Shown piece after piece: positions 32,647 to 45,477 of a stretch of DNA of 64,000 nucleotides. A program made the position numbers and the translations under genes. The notes beneath the pieces are model-generated. The model was not told where the DNA came from and made no database searches. It was given only the letters and a program-made list of their open reading frames with translations. The stretch comes from Notospermus geniculatus (Eukaryota > Nemertea > Pilidiophora > Heteronemertea > Lineidae), in NCBI GenBank assembly GCA_002633025.1, contig NMRB01000554.1, forward strand, positions 1 through 64,000. The letters run 5' to 3'. How positions within the stretch are numbered: position 1 is the stretch's first letter; each line of letters starts with the position of its first letter.

Positions 32647-34499
32647 ATAGGAGCAGTCAGCCGCGAGTATTGCCAAAAGATGGCAGGCAGCAAAGTTCTA
32701 CCGAACCAATAGGCACGCGGAAAAAATCCCCCCATCCCCGGAAATAATCCACCCAGGAAAATCCCCCGGGATCCACACGGGAAAAAACACATTTTGGTAA
32801 AGTAGCAGCCTTTTATTGGTTCGCTATGGAGCCACTTGGAGCGCTAGCTGCGGCCATATGGACCCCTATTTTCACACCAGTTTTGAAGCTATTTTTAGAC
32901 GTCAGCTTTCCTTGACGTTTACGGCCTTATTTTGCGGTATTTTAACGTCATATTGCGTCTGGTGATAGTGTACCACTAGCTTTCGACCTGATTAGTTGGG
33001 CAGTACGAACAGACGTCAGCAAAGGTACAAATTTCGGCGATTTCTCGCCGAGCTTGTGTACAAAGTGTAGTTCCACGATTTGTCCGCTATGAGCGCTGGG
33101 TATTGCATGGTCGCGTCGATTTTTCGTAGGGGTGGGCAGCCACCCCTGCGTTCACATGTTCAGCCAAGCTTTTTCCCGTGAGATTCGTCATGTTCGTGTG
33201 CAGCATGGAGGAATAACAGGTTATTCCTCCATTTTTGTGTGCAGTGAGTTTACAGTCACCACTTCCTCCACATATGTGTGGCGGTCTAGGAAAACCCGTC
33301 GGATGTCGCGTTTGAGGAAAGTGTTAATGGCCTTGGTGAACCCGCACATTTCAATAGCCGAAACGTACCACGTAACAGGTGAACAATAGCAGTTCAATGC
33401 ACAGGCAATCTAACAACCCAGCTTGTTGATCACTCAGCGACTTCCGACGGGTTATACCAGACCGTCACACATATTCCTCCCTTCTCCCCAACCATGCTTA
33501 TTCGACATAGCGAACCCTGTCGCCACCAGGCTTGTAATTTTGTTTATTGACACACTCTTACAATGTTCCTCCTGTAGAAGCCACTTTCGCTTCGTTTACT
33601 TTTCACAAGGAAGGCGCCTCCGTTTTCAACATCTTGGTATGCTTTTGAATCCTGAAGTTGAAATGAATTAAGGTGAAGGGATTATACCTAGGCACAAAAT
33701 ACACTCTGAAAAATTTCCCGTCGTACTGACAAGCTGGAACTAGTTCTCAGCCATCTATACTATAATGGACGGTAGCCATGTTGGATTTTGTTATCAACCT
33801 GAGTTGACCTGTTATCTGCTATACCTTGCTATGTAATGACTGTACACAGTTACGGTGGACCGGACTCTCTGCCCTATCTCCTCCTTAGTTAGGGCTTGAA
33901 GCCTACAAAGAGCGGCCTATGTGTACAGTACAATATGAGGAGACTGCCCTTACGGTATTTTGGTTTTAAAAGAAGCGTGGTTTGTATGAAAAAGAGAGAA
34001 AATCAGATGTGTGGTGACCTGCGCTGCCATCTACAAGAATGGCAGTGACCTACTACCAGCAGATACACGGTGGGACGCATGTGAACCTAGCTATCATGAA
34101 TCTGGGTCACCTTGGCATTAGCCTGGAGATAAGGCTGATTGTGTAATAAACCAGATGTGATGCTGCTGTTTAGAAAGTCAAAACTCCTCACTGCTCATGA
34201 ATTTGACGGTTAACGATTAATAAATTAATAAACTACCCCTCTCCAAATAAACTCATCAATAAAGCAACAGACCCTCTACCACAGAATATTCTAGACAAAC
34301 TAACTCCCTCAAATGTGCTCGCCACGGGTGAATATGCTAGTATGCTTAAATTGACACGGTCTATCTTGCCGGCGGTGTAGGCCCCCTACTTTCATCTGCG
34401 TCGATGCAATCCTTGTGCCGGTGGCGCGTTGCCTGCCTGGCATTCAACTTCTATTTCTACAAAGATTCTTTTTTTGGAAATCACATTCTTCTACATCAT
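32647..34499. other. No recognised gene; one perfect hairpin
   Basis: The stretch holds the palindrome ATGGAGGAATAAC-agg-TTATTCCTCCAT at 33205-33232 and the words CCTGTCGCCACCAGGCTTG (33508-33534), also present at 35521-35540. No convincing exon was found, including none resembling exons 5 or 6 of ependymin gene 3. Confidence 0.4.
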
Positions 34500-35130
34500 A
34501 GTGGCTTGTGGTATTCGACTCGATGACTCGATGGCGCGACCACTCGATGACGCGATCGTTGCTATGGATGTTGCTAAAACATTTTCGGCCACTTCTAACA
34601 TGCGGATTCGGCAGAATCTGCGGAATGAGGTTAAATCACAGGATTCAGTCATGCAAAATAGCCCAAGTGTGTATCTGTACTAGAGTATACCGTGCATGTT
34701 TGTAGTACAAGGTTCTTATCTGTGGTCCTTTTGTTTCCGCTAGCCAGGTGTATTTACCCTCATAATGCTGTCATAATTCCAACGAGATGTGTGCACATGT
34801 TTACAATGCTACCTTGAATAAAATTCTGGGATCAACTTTTTGCGATGCCATTTGGATTGCGCTTTGTCGGCCGCGTTGATGACAGTGTTGGAAAAGATGC
34901 TTTTGATTGCTGTTTTTCCCAAACGTTTAAGCAAATTGCGACTCCCAAACTGCATCCAGATTACGTGAATGGAAAAGGACAAAATGCTGGGGATAAAATT
35001 GACCCACTTTTAAAAGTGTGATGATTTATTGATGAGAATGCCTCAAGGCCAGCTCACCAAAATCCCAATTTCGATCGCGTCACCGAGTGGTCGCGTCATC
35101 GAGTCATCGAGTCGAATACCACAAGCCCAT
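34500..35130. mobile_element. Inverted-repeat element, GGCTTGTGGTATTCGACTCG ends
   Basis: GGCTTGTGGTATTCGACTCG and ATGACTCGATGGCGCGACCA at the left are mirrored at 35071-35130. The arms are about 60 bases, the total about 630, and there is no coding frame of note. Confidence 0.7.
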
Positions 35131-35317
35131 AATAGTCAACCTCCTCAGGTAGGTCATCCCACTGTTATCCCAAAATATAAATTGCACCCTGGTTCCGATA
35201 ACCCGTGGGTACTAAAATAACACAGGGATGCCTTATGGATGAGTTGATAATTGATCCAGGTCAGTGTTGGTCGTGAGTACAGGCCATCGCCGCATTTGGG
35301 TTTTAATCAGAATCAGA

Positions 35318-35378
35318 ATTAGCCCAGTGGGTTCAGCGTTGCCGTTGTCGATGGCCATGGGCTCGAGCCCGGGTAATG
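35318..35378 (+). repeat. tRNA-derived SINE-like head
   Basis: TTAGCCCAGTGGGTTCAGCG resembles a pol III A box and GGGCTCGAGCCC an altered B box (GGTTCGAnCC expected), with 30 bases between. It is followed by a T-rich tail and the CCTGTCGCCACCAGGCTTG word shared with 33.5 kb. Confidence 0.5.
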
Positions 35379-35562
35379 GAAGAATTTTTCTCCATTTTTT
35401 TTTCTTTTGCACAGGTTTTCTCTGTTTGGAAGTAAGGACTTGTCCCGCTATCGATTTTCTTTCCGCTGTCCAAAACAACTATTCCCCAGCATTTTATGAT
35501 CTGAAAGTCACTTCGTGAATCCTGTCGCCACCAGGCTTGTTTAGGTCTAAAAATACCTGGGT

Positions 35563-35700
35563 ATTTTAAGAAATCAAACGATAAACGTTAACTTTACGAT
35601 AACGTTATTTTTCATACCGCGAATTCCCCAGATTATTGATTTTCGGTACAAAACCGTTGTCGTAAAGTTAACGTTTATCGTTTGATATCTTGAACTCCCT
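35563..35700. mobile_element. AATCAAACGATAAACG MITE, copy D
   Basis: AAGAAATCAAACGATAAACG and its reverse complement before TGAACTCCCT, with a centre containing TTTTCGGTAC. It is the most diverged full copy of the family and lies outside the ependymin cluster. Confidence 0.7.
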
Positions 35701-36280
35701 ATTGCTCAGTTCCTCCGTCAACACATACATGAGCGCAGTGACTGTGGGAGCGAGCAGCAACAACCCCCAGTTTCCTCATGATGATACGATGGGTGTCATA
35801 TATTGTCACCATTCTCTGGCAAGGGAATTCTGTTACGTTTGTGTAGTTTTTAGCAGGCTTAGGCCTGCAATGTTGCCGGTACCGGTATGTTTTGTGATTT
35901 ACATGTATTTTTGTTGTGGTTTAATCATGTAATACAGAGTTTTAATTTTGAATTGATCTTTATTATAATTCTTTCATTGCAGGTCAGTGCGAACAAGAGG
36001 AAAATGTGTAGTGTCAGGAGGAAATAATCTAGGAGGTAGTAGAGTCATTTTTTGGGAATCCGTGACCATTTTTCCCCTACCTTTTTTTCTTGATTGATTT
36101 GACATTCTGAACCATTTAGAAGAAATAAGAATTTACAATGTGCACTGGTAAGTCATATAATGCTGACCGCAACGACTGGATCAAATTTGATGAAACATAC
36201 ATGTACGTCACAAGTAAGTAGGCCCCCACTGCTAGACCGGGCGCAACAAGCTACATGTATAGGCCTTGGAGGGTCATGAG

Positions 36281-37310
36281 AGATAAAAAAAAAGATGTTT
36301 TAAATAAATATTGAGGTGGAAGACTGTACAATAACAGTACAAAAAGGGTGGTGGACGGTGGAGGACGGTGGTAGACGGGGGTGGACGGTAATTAGCACGA
36401 CCGGGCCTTGGCTTAGTAAGTAGAATCAAAACAGGTGTGGAAGAAATCCAGGTCCCTTGACCTGTAGTGTAGACGCATAGCACGACATACATATGAGAAG
36501 GCTTACACATTGCCCTTACGTCATAGCAGACGAACAACAACAAGCTCCCGCGAGGCCTGCTGTGGCATGCCTTGCCCGGCCTATCTTTAGGCCCTAGGCC
36601 CAGGCCTGGTACATGCATGCATGTCAACAGCATGTGGATGTGTGCATGTGTGTGCATGCATCACTGCACTGTGTCTGTGCATGTGGATATGCCTGATGAT
36701 GTTCGTTAGGCTTCGCCTAGCAGTTATTAGGCCTAATCCCGATGCTTACCTTTCAAAGTTTAGGGCCTAGGCCTAAGTCAAGTTTTGTTCATCATCCGTA
36801 GTTCGCTGCCTATGTAGGCCTAGATCAATCAGGCTTGCATGAACGAAACACAAATCATGAAAGAAAAGATCCGAAAATCGAGTCACTGATTCAACGACCT
36901 TGACCTGAACTAACACTGATTTCACGTCCTAATCGGACATCGAAACGTCGAGTGAGAGAGTACCAGTCTAGCAGACGCGCATACATACTATGATACGGAC
37001 TATTTTTCCATCAGGCAATGCGGTTTACATTATTTTTGATAGAGAGATAAAGAAAAAGATGTTTTAAATAAATATTGAGGTGGAAGACTGTACAATAACA
37101 GTACAAAAAAGGTGGTGGACGGTGGAGGACGGTGGTAGACGGTAATTAGCACGACCGGGCCTTGGCTTAGTAAGTAGGCCTAGAATCAAAACAGGTGTGG
37201 AAGAAATCCAGGTCCCTTTGACCTGTAGTAGACGCATAGCACGACATACATAGGCTTAAACATTGCCCTTTACGTCATAGCAGACGAACAACAACAAGCT
37301 CCCGCAGGGC
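36281..37310 (+). repeat. Direct repeat of about 270 bp in the 5' part of the hAT element
   Basis: The block from AAGATGTTTTAAATAAATAT through GACGGTGGAGGACGGTGG to GAACAACAACAAGCTCCCGC occurs at about 36281-36553 and again at about 37044-37306. The second copy is slightly shorter in the GGTGGACGG part. It may hold promoter or transposase-binding sequences. Confidence 0.75.
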
Positions 37311-37770
37311 AGGAAATAATCGACGGCACTCGCGGCATTTGCCGCCGAATTCGCCTGAAACGCCGCCGATGCCACTATTAAACCACGGCACACTTTTGCC
37401 GCCGAAAAAAAACGTGTTTGTCTTATTTATTACCCTTTCCCGCCGTCAGCATGGTCGGAGAAGCCTCGGCGATGTTCACCCTGAACAGCTGACGAATTGG
37501 AATTCCCAGTCAATCTACATTCCAGGTATCACATTCACCGCAATAGCACACGTTGACATGTAGAGCGTAAGGAACCTAGGCTCGAGGTTAGGCCTAATTT
37601 TAACATCGTTTTTAGCATTGTGGGATGCGTTCCGAATGGTGGAGACGGAATATACCGAATCGTTCAGCCAATCACAGGTACGTTTACGTTTCCGAGTCTC
37701 AATCAACGAATCAAATTCGTCGTAGCATGTTGTGTTGAACATGATCAGATTATGATGATGAACCGTGGTC

Positions 37771-40700
37771 ATGGCGTCGGCCAGCTCGGTACAATCGACG
37801 GGGTCGAAGCAGCTAACAATCTTTGATTCATTCAATCATGTCAGTCGACCAAATACCGTGGAACATGTGGACAGGGAACCGACCGATGCCGTGACAATAA
37901 CCACGGAAAATCAGCTGTCGGATGACGACTCCGAGGTAGGCCTAAATAATGATGGTGTGTCAGTGACAGCGACATCGACAGTAGTGTGTGCTAGGCCTAC
38001 TAGGCCTACTGTGCCTGCTGCCAACAATGCATTGCCTCATGCACGGCCTGTGGGCAAGGCGAAATCGTCGAAGTCAAAGCTGCAGCCGAAGTGTACAACC
38101 GTCAAGAACTGGGGTTTGGACTATATAGACTGGGAGGGAGATGAAGATGGCCGTGTCAAACGAATATGGTGCAAAGTGTGCAGGGAGTTTCCTGCTGCTT
38201 CTGTGCAGTTTTTGCATGGTGGTCAAAGACAGATGGTGGACTGTGAAGCCTACATAAAAGGGACTGATGTGGTAAAAAAGGTTAATGCAGTGGATCATGT
38301 CAAAACTAAAGGCCACCAAAATGCGGTGCGGGTTAAGCACGCCAATGAGAAGGAATTCCTTGACACTGATATTGTTAAGTCTGTTACCCGTATGGATGAA
38401 GTGACGGAGGCACGGGTGTGTAAACTTTTTGATATTGCATACGGGGTAGCTTATCGTGAAAACCCTTTTACTGAATTTCCGGAACTTGTACGGATAGAAC
38501 GCAAGCATGGCGTGGATCTTGGACACAGTTACGAGAACAGAAAAGCATGTGCAACATTCACCAATGAGATTAACAACTACATGGTGGATGGGCTTAAGGG
38601 GAAGCTGCATTCAACGCAGTACCCATCATACTTCTCCCTTTCATTTGATGGCTCGACAGACAAAGCAGCTAATGAGAAGGAGACAACAACTGTACGCTTT
38701 GTCAATGAAAAAGGAATGGTTGAGGAGAAACTGTTGAGGTAATTTATATTCAGGCCCTACACTACTACAGTGTAGGTCTAGTCAAAATCAAGTCCAGAGA
38801 TGATTTTAAGTTCAATCAGTTGTGGTGTGTTGAAAATAAATTGAATGCAGTAGAAGTTAATCTCATTTGCAGTTGCAAGTGGGGGGTCCTAAAGATTCTA
38901 TTTTACTTTCAGTATCCAACATATTGACTTTGCGGACGCTGGGTCAATTACGCAAGGCATTAGGGACACCTGTGGCCGTTATGACCTGGATATGAGCAAG
39001 GGTCTTGTTGCTGCGTCTGCTGATGGGGCTTCCGTGAATTTCGGAGCTATCAATGGTGTGATGACAAGGTTGAAGGAATCTGCTCCCTCCATGTTGTCTG
39101 TCCACTGTTCTGCCCATAAACTAGAGCTTGCCATTAAAGATGCATTCAAAGGCACATACTTTTCACAGGTAAAAATAAATATACAGCATGTTTTCAGGGT
39201 CTGGGAGTTTCCAAATTAGCCCAAATTTTTTAGCCAAACAAAACATTGTTTTCCCTGTTTTACAGGTTATCGATGAGCATCTAATGCGGATGTACTACTT
39301 CTATGAAAAGTCCAAAAAGCGTTTCAGGGAGCTTAGGTTGGTGGGAAAGCGACTGGAATTGCCTGTGGTGAAGCCTCCAAAAGCCTGTGGTACCAGGTGG
39401 ATAACACATCGTCTTGCTGCTCTCAAAGCCATGGACACCAACTACCCTGCCATCATGGCACATTTAGAAGACCAGGCATCAGGAGTTAGAAGGGACATGC
39501 AAGCAGCAGAGGTGCAGAGGGTGAAAGGATATATCAAGAAAATGAAAACTGTTCAATTTGTTCTACATTGCGGCATATATATGTCAATTTTGAAACAGTT
39601 ATCCCTGTTATCACTCTGCATCCAAACAGAAGGTAAGACAGTGTCCGAGGTGCAGGTTGAGATAGAAGCCACACTGCAACACATTGCTTCAATGAAGCAA
39701 TTAAATGATGATGAACTGATGAAACTAGGTGGCATTGAGATTACTGTCACTGAAGAAGGAAATGCTTCAGCCAAGTACATGGGGGTAGCTTTGTCTACAG
39801 AAAAGGTTTGCTTTAGACAGGCCAAGGCTTCATTCTTGGCAGGATCTAGAGCAGTGTTGTTAAATGTTAACAACTGTCTTGTTAGAAGGTTTGATAGTTT
39901 CATGAAATCTGAGATTCTAGATGCAATGAAAATAATTGACCCAGGCAATTGGCCTCAGGATAAAGATGAATTCTACGCATATGGCAAGGAGGAGATGACG
40001 AAGTTGGTGAATCATTTCCAGTTGGTCCTCCAAGCGAATGGTTGTGATGTTGATAATGTTGAACCTGAGTGGCAGAAGCTCAAAATCGATGTCAGAAAAC
40101 ATCACAACAAGGTAAAATACCGTGATCTATGGCCTTGTATTTTGACAGTGAAGAAAGAACGTTACAGAAATGTCATTCATATTGTCAGAATAATCTTGTC
40201 TGTTCCAGTAGCATCGGCCAATGTTGAGAGGACATTTTCTACTGTGAAGCGTATCCTGGGGGATTGGCGCCTGTCGTTAAACGCAAGTACCATGGAAGCT
40301 CTAGTCCGTATATCAATGGAAGGGGTGGATCCTGTGGATTTTGACCCATTGCCAGTTGTCAAGAGGTGGAGAACCTCTGGGTGCAAAGTAAGACGCCCTA
40401 ATGTCAAACCACATGGCCCACATCGTCAGAAGGCAAAAGGTTCTACTACTGCTGACAGTGACACTGACGTCGTTACTTCTGTGGGAAATGGTAATGAGAG
40501 TAGTGCAACTGACGAAGCATTGAATGCTGCACCAGTGACAGGTGCAGTGATGACTGATCAGCATGTCCATGAGCTTTCGGCCTCTGATGATCCAGGTACG
40601 GGTAATGTTGGTAACCATTTTGACCCCCACTCCCAGTTGAGTCATGATGATGAGTTACATGTAACTTCTCCAGATGGTTCAGGTCAGTTTGAGGAAGACT

Positions 40701-40846
40701 GGTCAGATAATGATCTTGGCAATCTGAATGACATGTCTGATGGTGAAGTAGAAATCATGATGGACACTGATGAAGAAACAGAGAGTGTTCAAATAATGGA
40801 TACTGATGAAAAGGAAGCTGATGATGAGGTGATGATTGTAGAGTAG
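37771..40846 (+). CDS. hAT-family transposase with N-terminal zinc finger (ZNF862-like type)
   Basis: Exons 37771-38738, 38913-39168 and 39266-40846 have GT-AG borders and phases 2 and 0, giving about 934 residues without stops. A TTF/BED-like zinc finger (IWCKVCREF ... DHVKTKGHQNA) lies near residues 120-185. Catalytic-core landmarks follow: FSLSFDGSTDK with the first acidic residue, then ASADGASVNFG, VHCSAHKLELAIKDAF (the C-x2-H motif of hAT) and ACGTRWITHRLAAL. The C-terminal dimerisation block is VPVASANVERTFSTVKRI, with the acidic catalytic residue in ERTFS. An acidic tail ends the protein. I chose the ATG at 37771; the open frame extends slightly upstream without another ATG. An AATAAA lies at 41341. 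It cuts and pastes the surrounding element in the nucleus. Confidence 0.88.
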
Positions 40847-41416
40847 TAAGTAGGGTGTATGTTGAAATTGAAGACATGAATATGTACTGTTGTTAACTGT
40901 TTTGTTGAGTTTGATTAAATTTTACAGGGTTAATATTTTGTAGGTATTCTCTGAGATCTCTGTCCATTCCAGAGATTTGCTGAGTCATTTACAGACTCAG
41001 ACATGCATGTTACAAAGTTTTTAATTTTTTTAACTAAGTCACAAATTTAGTGATGCTCAGCTGGTTCTTCCTCTGCCACAGGCATTTCAATTTTAGCAAC
41101 AATGTCCATCATGATTGATAACTAACTGAACAAAAGTAATTCAGCAATACTGCTGAATTAGGTTTATCGGCACGGCTACTGTTGTGGTTATCGTATATTA
41201 GCAAGATGCCCTGGCCTCTAGTCTTGGGTGGCAAGGACAGCTCCTAGTCCTGAGAATGATTTGGTGAGAAAATTTGGTGTTATTAGTTATTAGTTCTGAG
41301 AATTGTTTGGTGAGAAAATTTGGTGTTATTACTTCTGAGAAATAAAAATGAAAAAAGTTGAACAAGTTCTTATAATTTTTTTTTGTATTTCTTCTTATGT
41401 TTTTTCACCTCACCCT

Positions 41417-41659
41417 TCACCAATTGGTCACAGACATTTGTCTTGATTCCCATTTAACACTATGACCCATTGATTGTCCACATGGAGGAGGTGTACAGGG
41501 TTTTGACAATGATTTAGACCTTGGAGGAATTTCTTGAGTTGGCAGGACCTGTTCAGTAGTTAATGAAAGATGGATCATCTGCTCAAGAGAGGGGAGTTCT
41601 TGCTCCAAGGCTCCATCCAAGCTATTAATTTCCAAGCCCTGTAGTGTGAGGTCGGACAT
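41417..41659 (-). CDS. Small minus-strand open frame inside the hAT element
   Basis: An 80-residue frame (MSDLTLQGLEINSLDGALEQ..., ending SRQMSVTNW) lies between the transposase stop and the right terminal repeat, transcribed towards the transposase. A pyrimidine tract and AG (ATTAGTCACAG) directly precede the ATG, so it could be a terminal exon. It is acidic then Pro- and Ser-rich, with no recognised domain. It may be an accessory protein or chance. Confidence 0.25.
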   Translation of the reverse strand: MSDLTLQGLEINSLDGALEQELPSLEQMIHLSLTTEQVLPTQEIPPRSKSLSKPCTPPPCGQSMGHSVKWESRQMSVTNW

Positions 41660-42289
41660 CTGTGACTAATCTATGAAAGTTGAGAAAAAGAAATTAGATG
41701 AGTGAAACAAAGGAAGGGAAACATTAACGAGGAAGCAATGACAAACACAGATTTTTACAATTGGTACCACATTTATTTCTACACTAACACCAGCAGACAA
41801 GACAGTGTAGGAAGTACAAGCAACTACAAACACATTGTGACAATCACACATGATCTACCTACCTGTAATACTAAATTAGTCACAACAGGGTTCTAGGGTA
41901 GGGTCATGGTACAATGTTAGGACAGGATTAAGTGCTGTGATGACACACACACCTGACATATCATTAACAAATCAACACCAATGAGGAAAATGGAAAAATT
42001 AAAATTGCTGTGGAGGAACAGAAAAATGCTGTGGAGACCCTCCAAGCTCCACAGCATTTTTTTTGAAAAATGCTGTGGAGGGAAATTTGTTAATTTCCAG
42101 GCCTGTCCCGCGAGGCCTGCCTTGCCCGGCCTATCTTTAGGCCCTAGGCCCAGGCCTGGTACATGCATGCATGTCAACAGCATGTGGATGTGTGCATATA
42201 TTTCTTCTAAATGGTTCAGAATGTCAAATCAATCAAGAAAAAAAGGTAGGGGAAAAATGGTCACGGATTCCCAAAAAATGACTCTACTA

Positions 42290-44580
42290 AGGACCCTACT
42301 CCTGAAGTAGGCTCTCAGCACTCAAAACGAGTTTTTGAAATAAATATACCATATTTTGCATTGCAGTGTTTTTCATCCTCAATTTAACTGATTTTAACAT
42401 CATTAGGACCAACATTCCGTGAATGTTTACTCACGGGATGGCGACAAACGATGATTTTGTGCGTAGGAACAGGCTGTTATATACATTAAGACCGCGGGTG
42501 GTCACGCTCAGAAACAGGAAGAGCGTGTTGCGCATGACCGGATTTTCCTTCATTTTCAATCGTGTCCCCAGGAATCTGGCGAGGCATCACGTGACTGGTC
42601 GTCAAGGGCCGCCATTTGATTCTTGACGCAAGGAAACCAACCGCGGCGTAGCGGCAAATCAGCGAAGCTTGCTAATTACGTATGCGTTTCACAGCAATCA
42701 TTTTGGCCTTGGAGGGGAAATTTCGCCTGAAACTTTGTCACCTGATACTGAATTTACAAGAGTAAGACGGGCGTTCAAACCGTACAGGATCGGTGTGTAT
42801 CATAATTGTGAGGCGAACTGATGTGAAAATTAGTCCAAAACGGGATCCAGTTATGAGTTTGAAGCGTTTTTTGGTAACCGGCGATGAACATGTGACGTCA
42901 TCATCTGGGCCATAAATTATTCTCAGGGACGAAACTGCATGAAAACGAATTTAGCCGATTCCGCTCGCTGAATATGTGACGTCACTGGTGGTGTCATAAT
43001 CGCTTCGCTTTTCGAAAACGAAGTTAGTCCATTCTGCTCGGCTGTTTCGTCGTACACACATGACACATGTGAAGTACAAAATACACAGGTCGTGACGTGT
43101 ACATGTCGTGGCATGGCGAAGGCATTTTCCACGTAATCTGTGTGGAAATTGTCGGTAACTAGCCTGCACTGAAATAATATTTACTAATTATGCAATGTGT
43201 TGTTAATGTTGGGCCCCGCCGTCCGTGTTGCACAGCCTAGTGGGCAGCTGTGCAACTGCCTGAACTCATAGTCATATGAACTCGCCACACACACGGGACT
43301 GTGTTTAAGGAATTGAACCAGAGGCGGAGGACCTCTGTTGAGTATCCCAAACACTCGAGGGTGGAGCTAAAACGCAGTCCAAACCCGAGGCGCTTCGCCG
43401 AGGGTTTGGACGAGTTTTACGCTCCACCCGAGAGTGTTTGGGATACTCAACAGAGGTCCGACGCCGAGGGTTCAATTTCTATTCTAAAACATCTCAAACT
43501 AAAGCTAAACCATGAGAATTGGTGCGAATACAAGCCATTTATCACCCACGACCGTCCGGTTTCCCGGCCTTCTGGCACGGCTTACTGGAAAATGCGGTAC
43601 AGGCGGAACGGAATCACCCTCGTACCTAATCATGCCGTCATATCCCAAATGCACTGTATTTGTGACCTGGAGTCGCGGATGGTTGGGAGCATTGATTATT
43701 CCGTCATACACGTGTTTTTTTAATCTTTTTTTATTGGCACTGCCAACTATTCATCGTGGCCAATGCGGAACCGAAGGAACTAACGTCACGACGTTCCTCA
43801 AAACGAAGAGATAGGCCCAATGGGCTCACCAATCCTCCCCAGTGATAAGCTACTCAAGTTTCCGATAATAATCGAAGTTCGGGCATAGACCTGGATGCAT
43901 GCAGGAGACCTTGCGCAGCACAGATCTACATCGGCGTACAGGGCATGCAGGGCAATAGAGTCCAGCCTACTGCTATGAGCGCCATCATAATGCCATGGTG
44001 AATGTTTATGCATATGTTTCATATAAGGTTCTGCACAAGACAGGAGCTAGAAACGACCACAGAGTCAGACACGTCAGAGTTTCTTCGCGAAATAATTCCT
44101 ACTCCGCGAGAGTATAGGGCGGCAATGACAATAACCAGTCTAGTCATCATAAGGCTATTGCAAAAATAATGGTCACTCTCTTCGGCGGAACGATTCCGCT
44201 TGTTCCGTTCCGTTCCGCTTTTTCCAGTAAAGCTAGGTTCATACTTTTACGCCGTAACCAGTACGGCGCTGTGCAGCGTCATCATAATTTCCCGTACGTA
44301 CATTACGTAGCGTCGTTCATACTTTTTCACATTCCGTGTGATGACGTACGTAAACGTATTTTCCCGTCGGGCCTACATGTACGTCAGTTACGCACAATGA
44401 TTCATGCTTTCCGCTTCGTTGTATCCTGCGCCGTGCAAGTATAATCACACAGCGCTTCTACTGGGCAAGTGATGGAGCCACACACTGTAGAGGCGCTACT
44501 CCGTGCACTGGGTGCATGTGTCAAAATATCAAGAGATTTATAAAAATGTCCAGAATCGAGAGCTGAGTATGGTGGCCTTT
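42290..44580. other. No recognised gene; contains a 146-bp palindrome at 43323-43468
   Basis: The palindrome pairs GGCGGAGGACCTCTGTTGAG and CCCAAACACTCGAGGGTGGA with their complements around a centre near 43397. The ORFs crossing it in both directions are artefacts. Nothing else supportable was seen. Confidence 0.5.
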
Positions 44581-44582
44581 AA

Positions 44583-44731
44583 AGGGAGACATACGTGTTC
44601 TAAATTCACTGATAGCTCTCCAGGGGCCTGTGCTATAGCGTAGTGTCACCGTGTATTAACAGACGGCGCTACGCGCTAATCAAATCTAGATAACTTGTGC
44701 CCGCCGGGCAATATTTTTCGCATGTCTCCCT
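44583..44731. mobile_element. TTAA-flanked MITE, AGGGAGACAT ends, short copy
   Basis: AGGGAGACATACG at the left and CGCATGTCTCCCT at the right, with TTAA at 44579-44582 and 44732-44735. The interior words AGCTCTCCAGGGGCCTGTGC and TTAACAGACGGCGC are shared with the longer member at 62469-62871. Confidence 0.8.
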
Positions 44732-44745
44732 TTAAGAGACATTCA

Positions 44746-45148
44746 GGGCCGTATTTACGAAGCGCGATTAGGCCAACACGCGTGTAAATTTATAGTTATT
44801 CATGGTAAGGGCCTAGAAAACCATTGTGTTGCTACCTTGTACGCTGCTTAATCGGCAGCGTTTGCCCGCAGGATAACCACACGCGGTTAACATTCCTGCG
44901 TTTACGTGCAGGAGAATCGAAGAAAAGAGTTGAATGACGCTAAACAAGGCCTGTAGGTTGTTCAAATTTTTCTTTGTCCTCCTGCAGCTAGACAAAGGAA
45001 AGTTAACCACGGGTGATTATCCTGCGGGTAAAGGCTGCCGATCAAGCAGCGTAAAGGGTAGCAAAACAATGGTTTTCTAGGCCCTTAACGTGAATAACTA
45101 TAAACTTACCCGCGTGTTGCCCTAATCGGGCTTCGTAAATATGGCCCT
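44746..45148. mobile_element. 400-bp palindromic element, GGGCCGTATTTACGAAGC ends
   Basis: GGGCCGTATTTACGAAGCGC and GGGCCTAGAAAACCATTGTG-type blocks in the left half are mirrored in the right half (CACAATGG/CCATTG, CTTCGTAAATATGGCCC). The centre lies near 44945. Confidence 0.75.
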
Positions 45149-45477
45149 CAATGTTTTTTCAATGTTTGACCTCTTTAGTTTCTCTTGATATTTTTCTGAC
45201 GGATTTTGCCGCGGGATGAAAGTTTTTTCCCCGGAAAAAACATTTATTCCGCAGATAAAATTAGTTCCACGGAAGAAACATTTAAATGTTTTTTTTCTGC
45301 GGAATTCATTTGTTCCACGGAATTCATTTGTTACTGGGGATCGGACCATGTAGGCCCTAGGCCTAGGCCTACCTCAAAGGTGACAGGCGCAGATGTTTCC
45401 ATTTCGTCGGTCTGACTCTGACAGAAAATATCAAGATAGGTAGTAGGAATATTGTGATGGAACATGGTTTACTAGAT

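Larger units (their letters stand above)
36037..42289 (+). mobile_element. hAT-type DNA transposon with perfect 90-bp terminal inverted repeats
   Basis: The 90 bases at 36037-36126 (starting TAGTAGAGTCATTTTTTGGG) are the exact reverse complement of 42200-42289. Between them lies an open hAT transposase gene (37771-40846) and its polyadenylation signal. Subterminal sequence CCCGCGAGGCCTGC ... GGTACATGCATGCATGTC occurs in direct orientation near both ends (about 36550-36655 and 42105-42195). No 8-bp target duplication is visible next to the repeats, so the true ends may lie slightly elsewhere or one flank was rearranged. The perfect repeats and intact frame suggest recent movement. Confidence 0.8.

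Noticed and set aside
38074-38610. 178-residue minus-strand ORF
   Set aside because: Antisense shadow of transposase exon 1.
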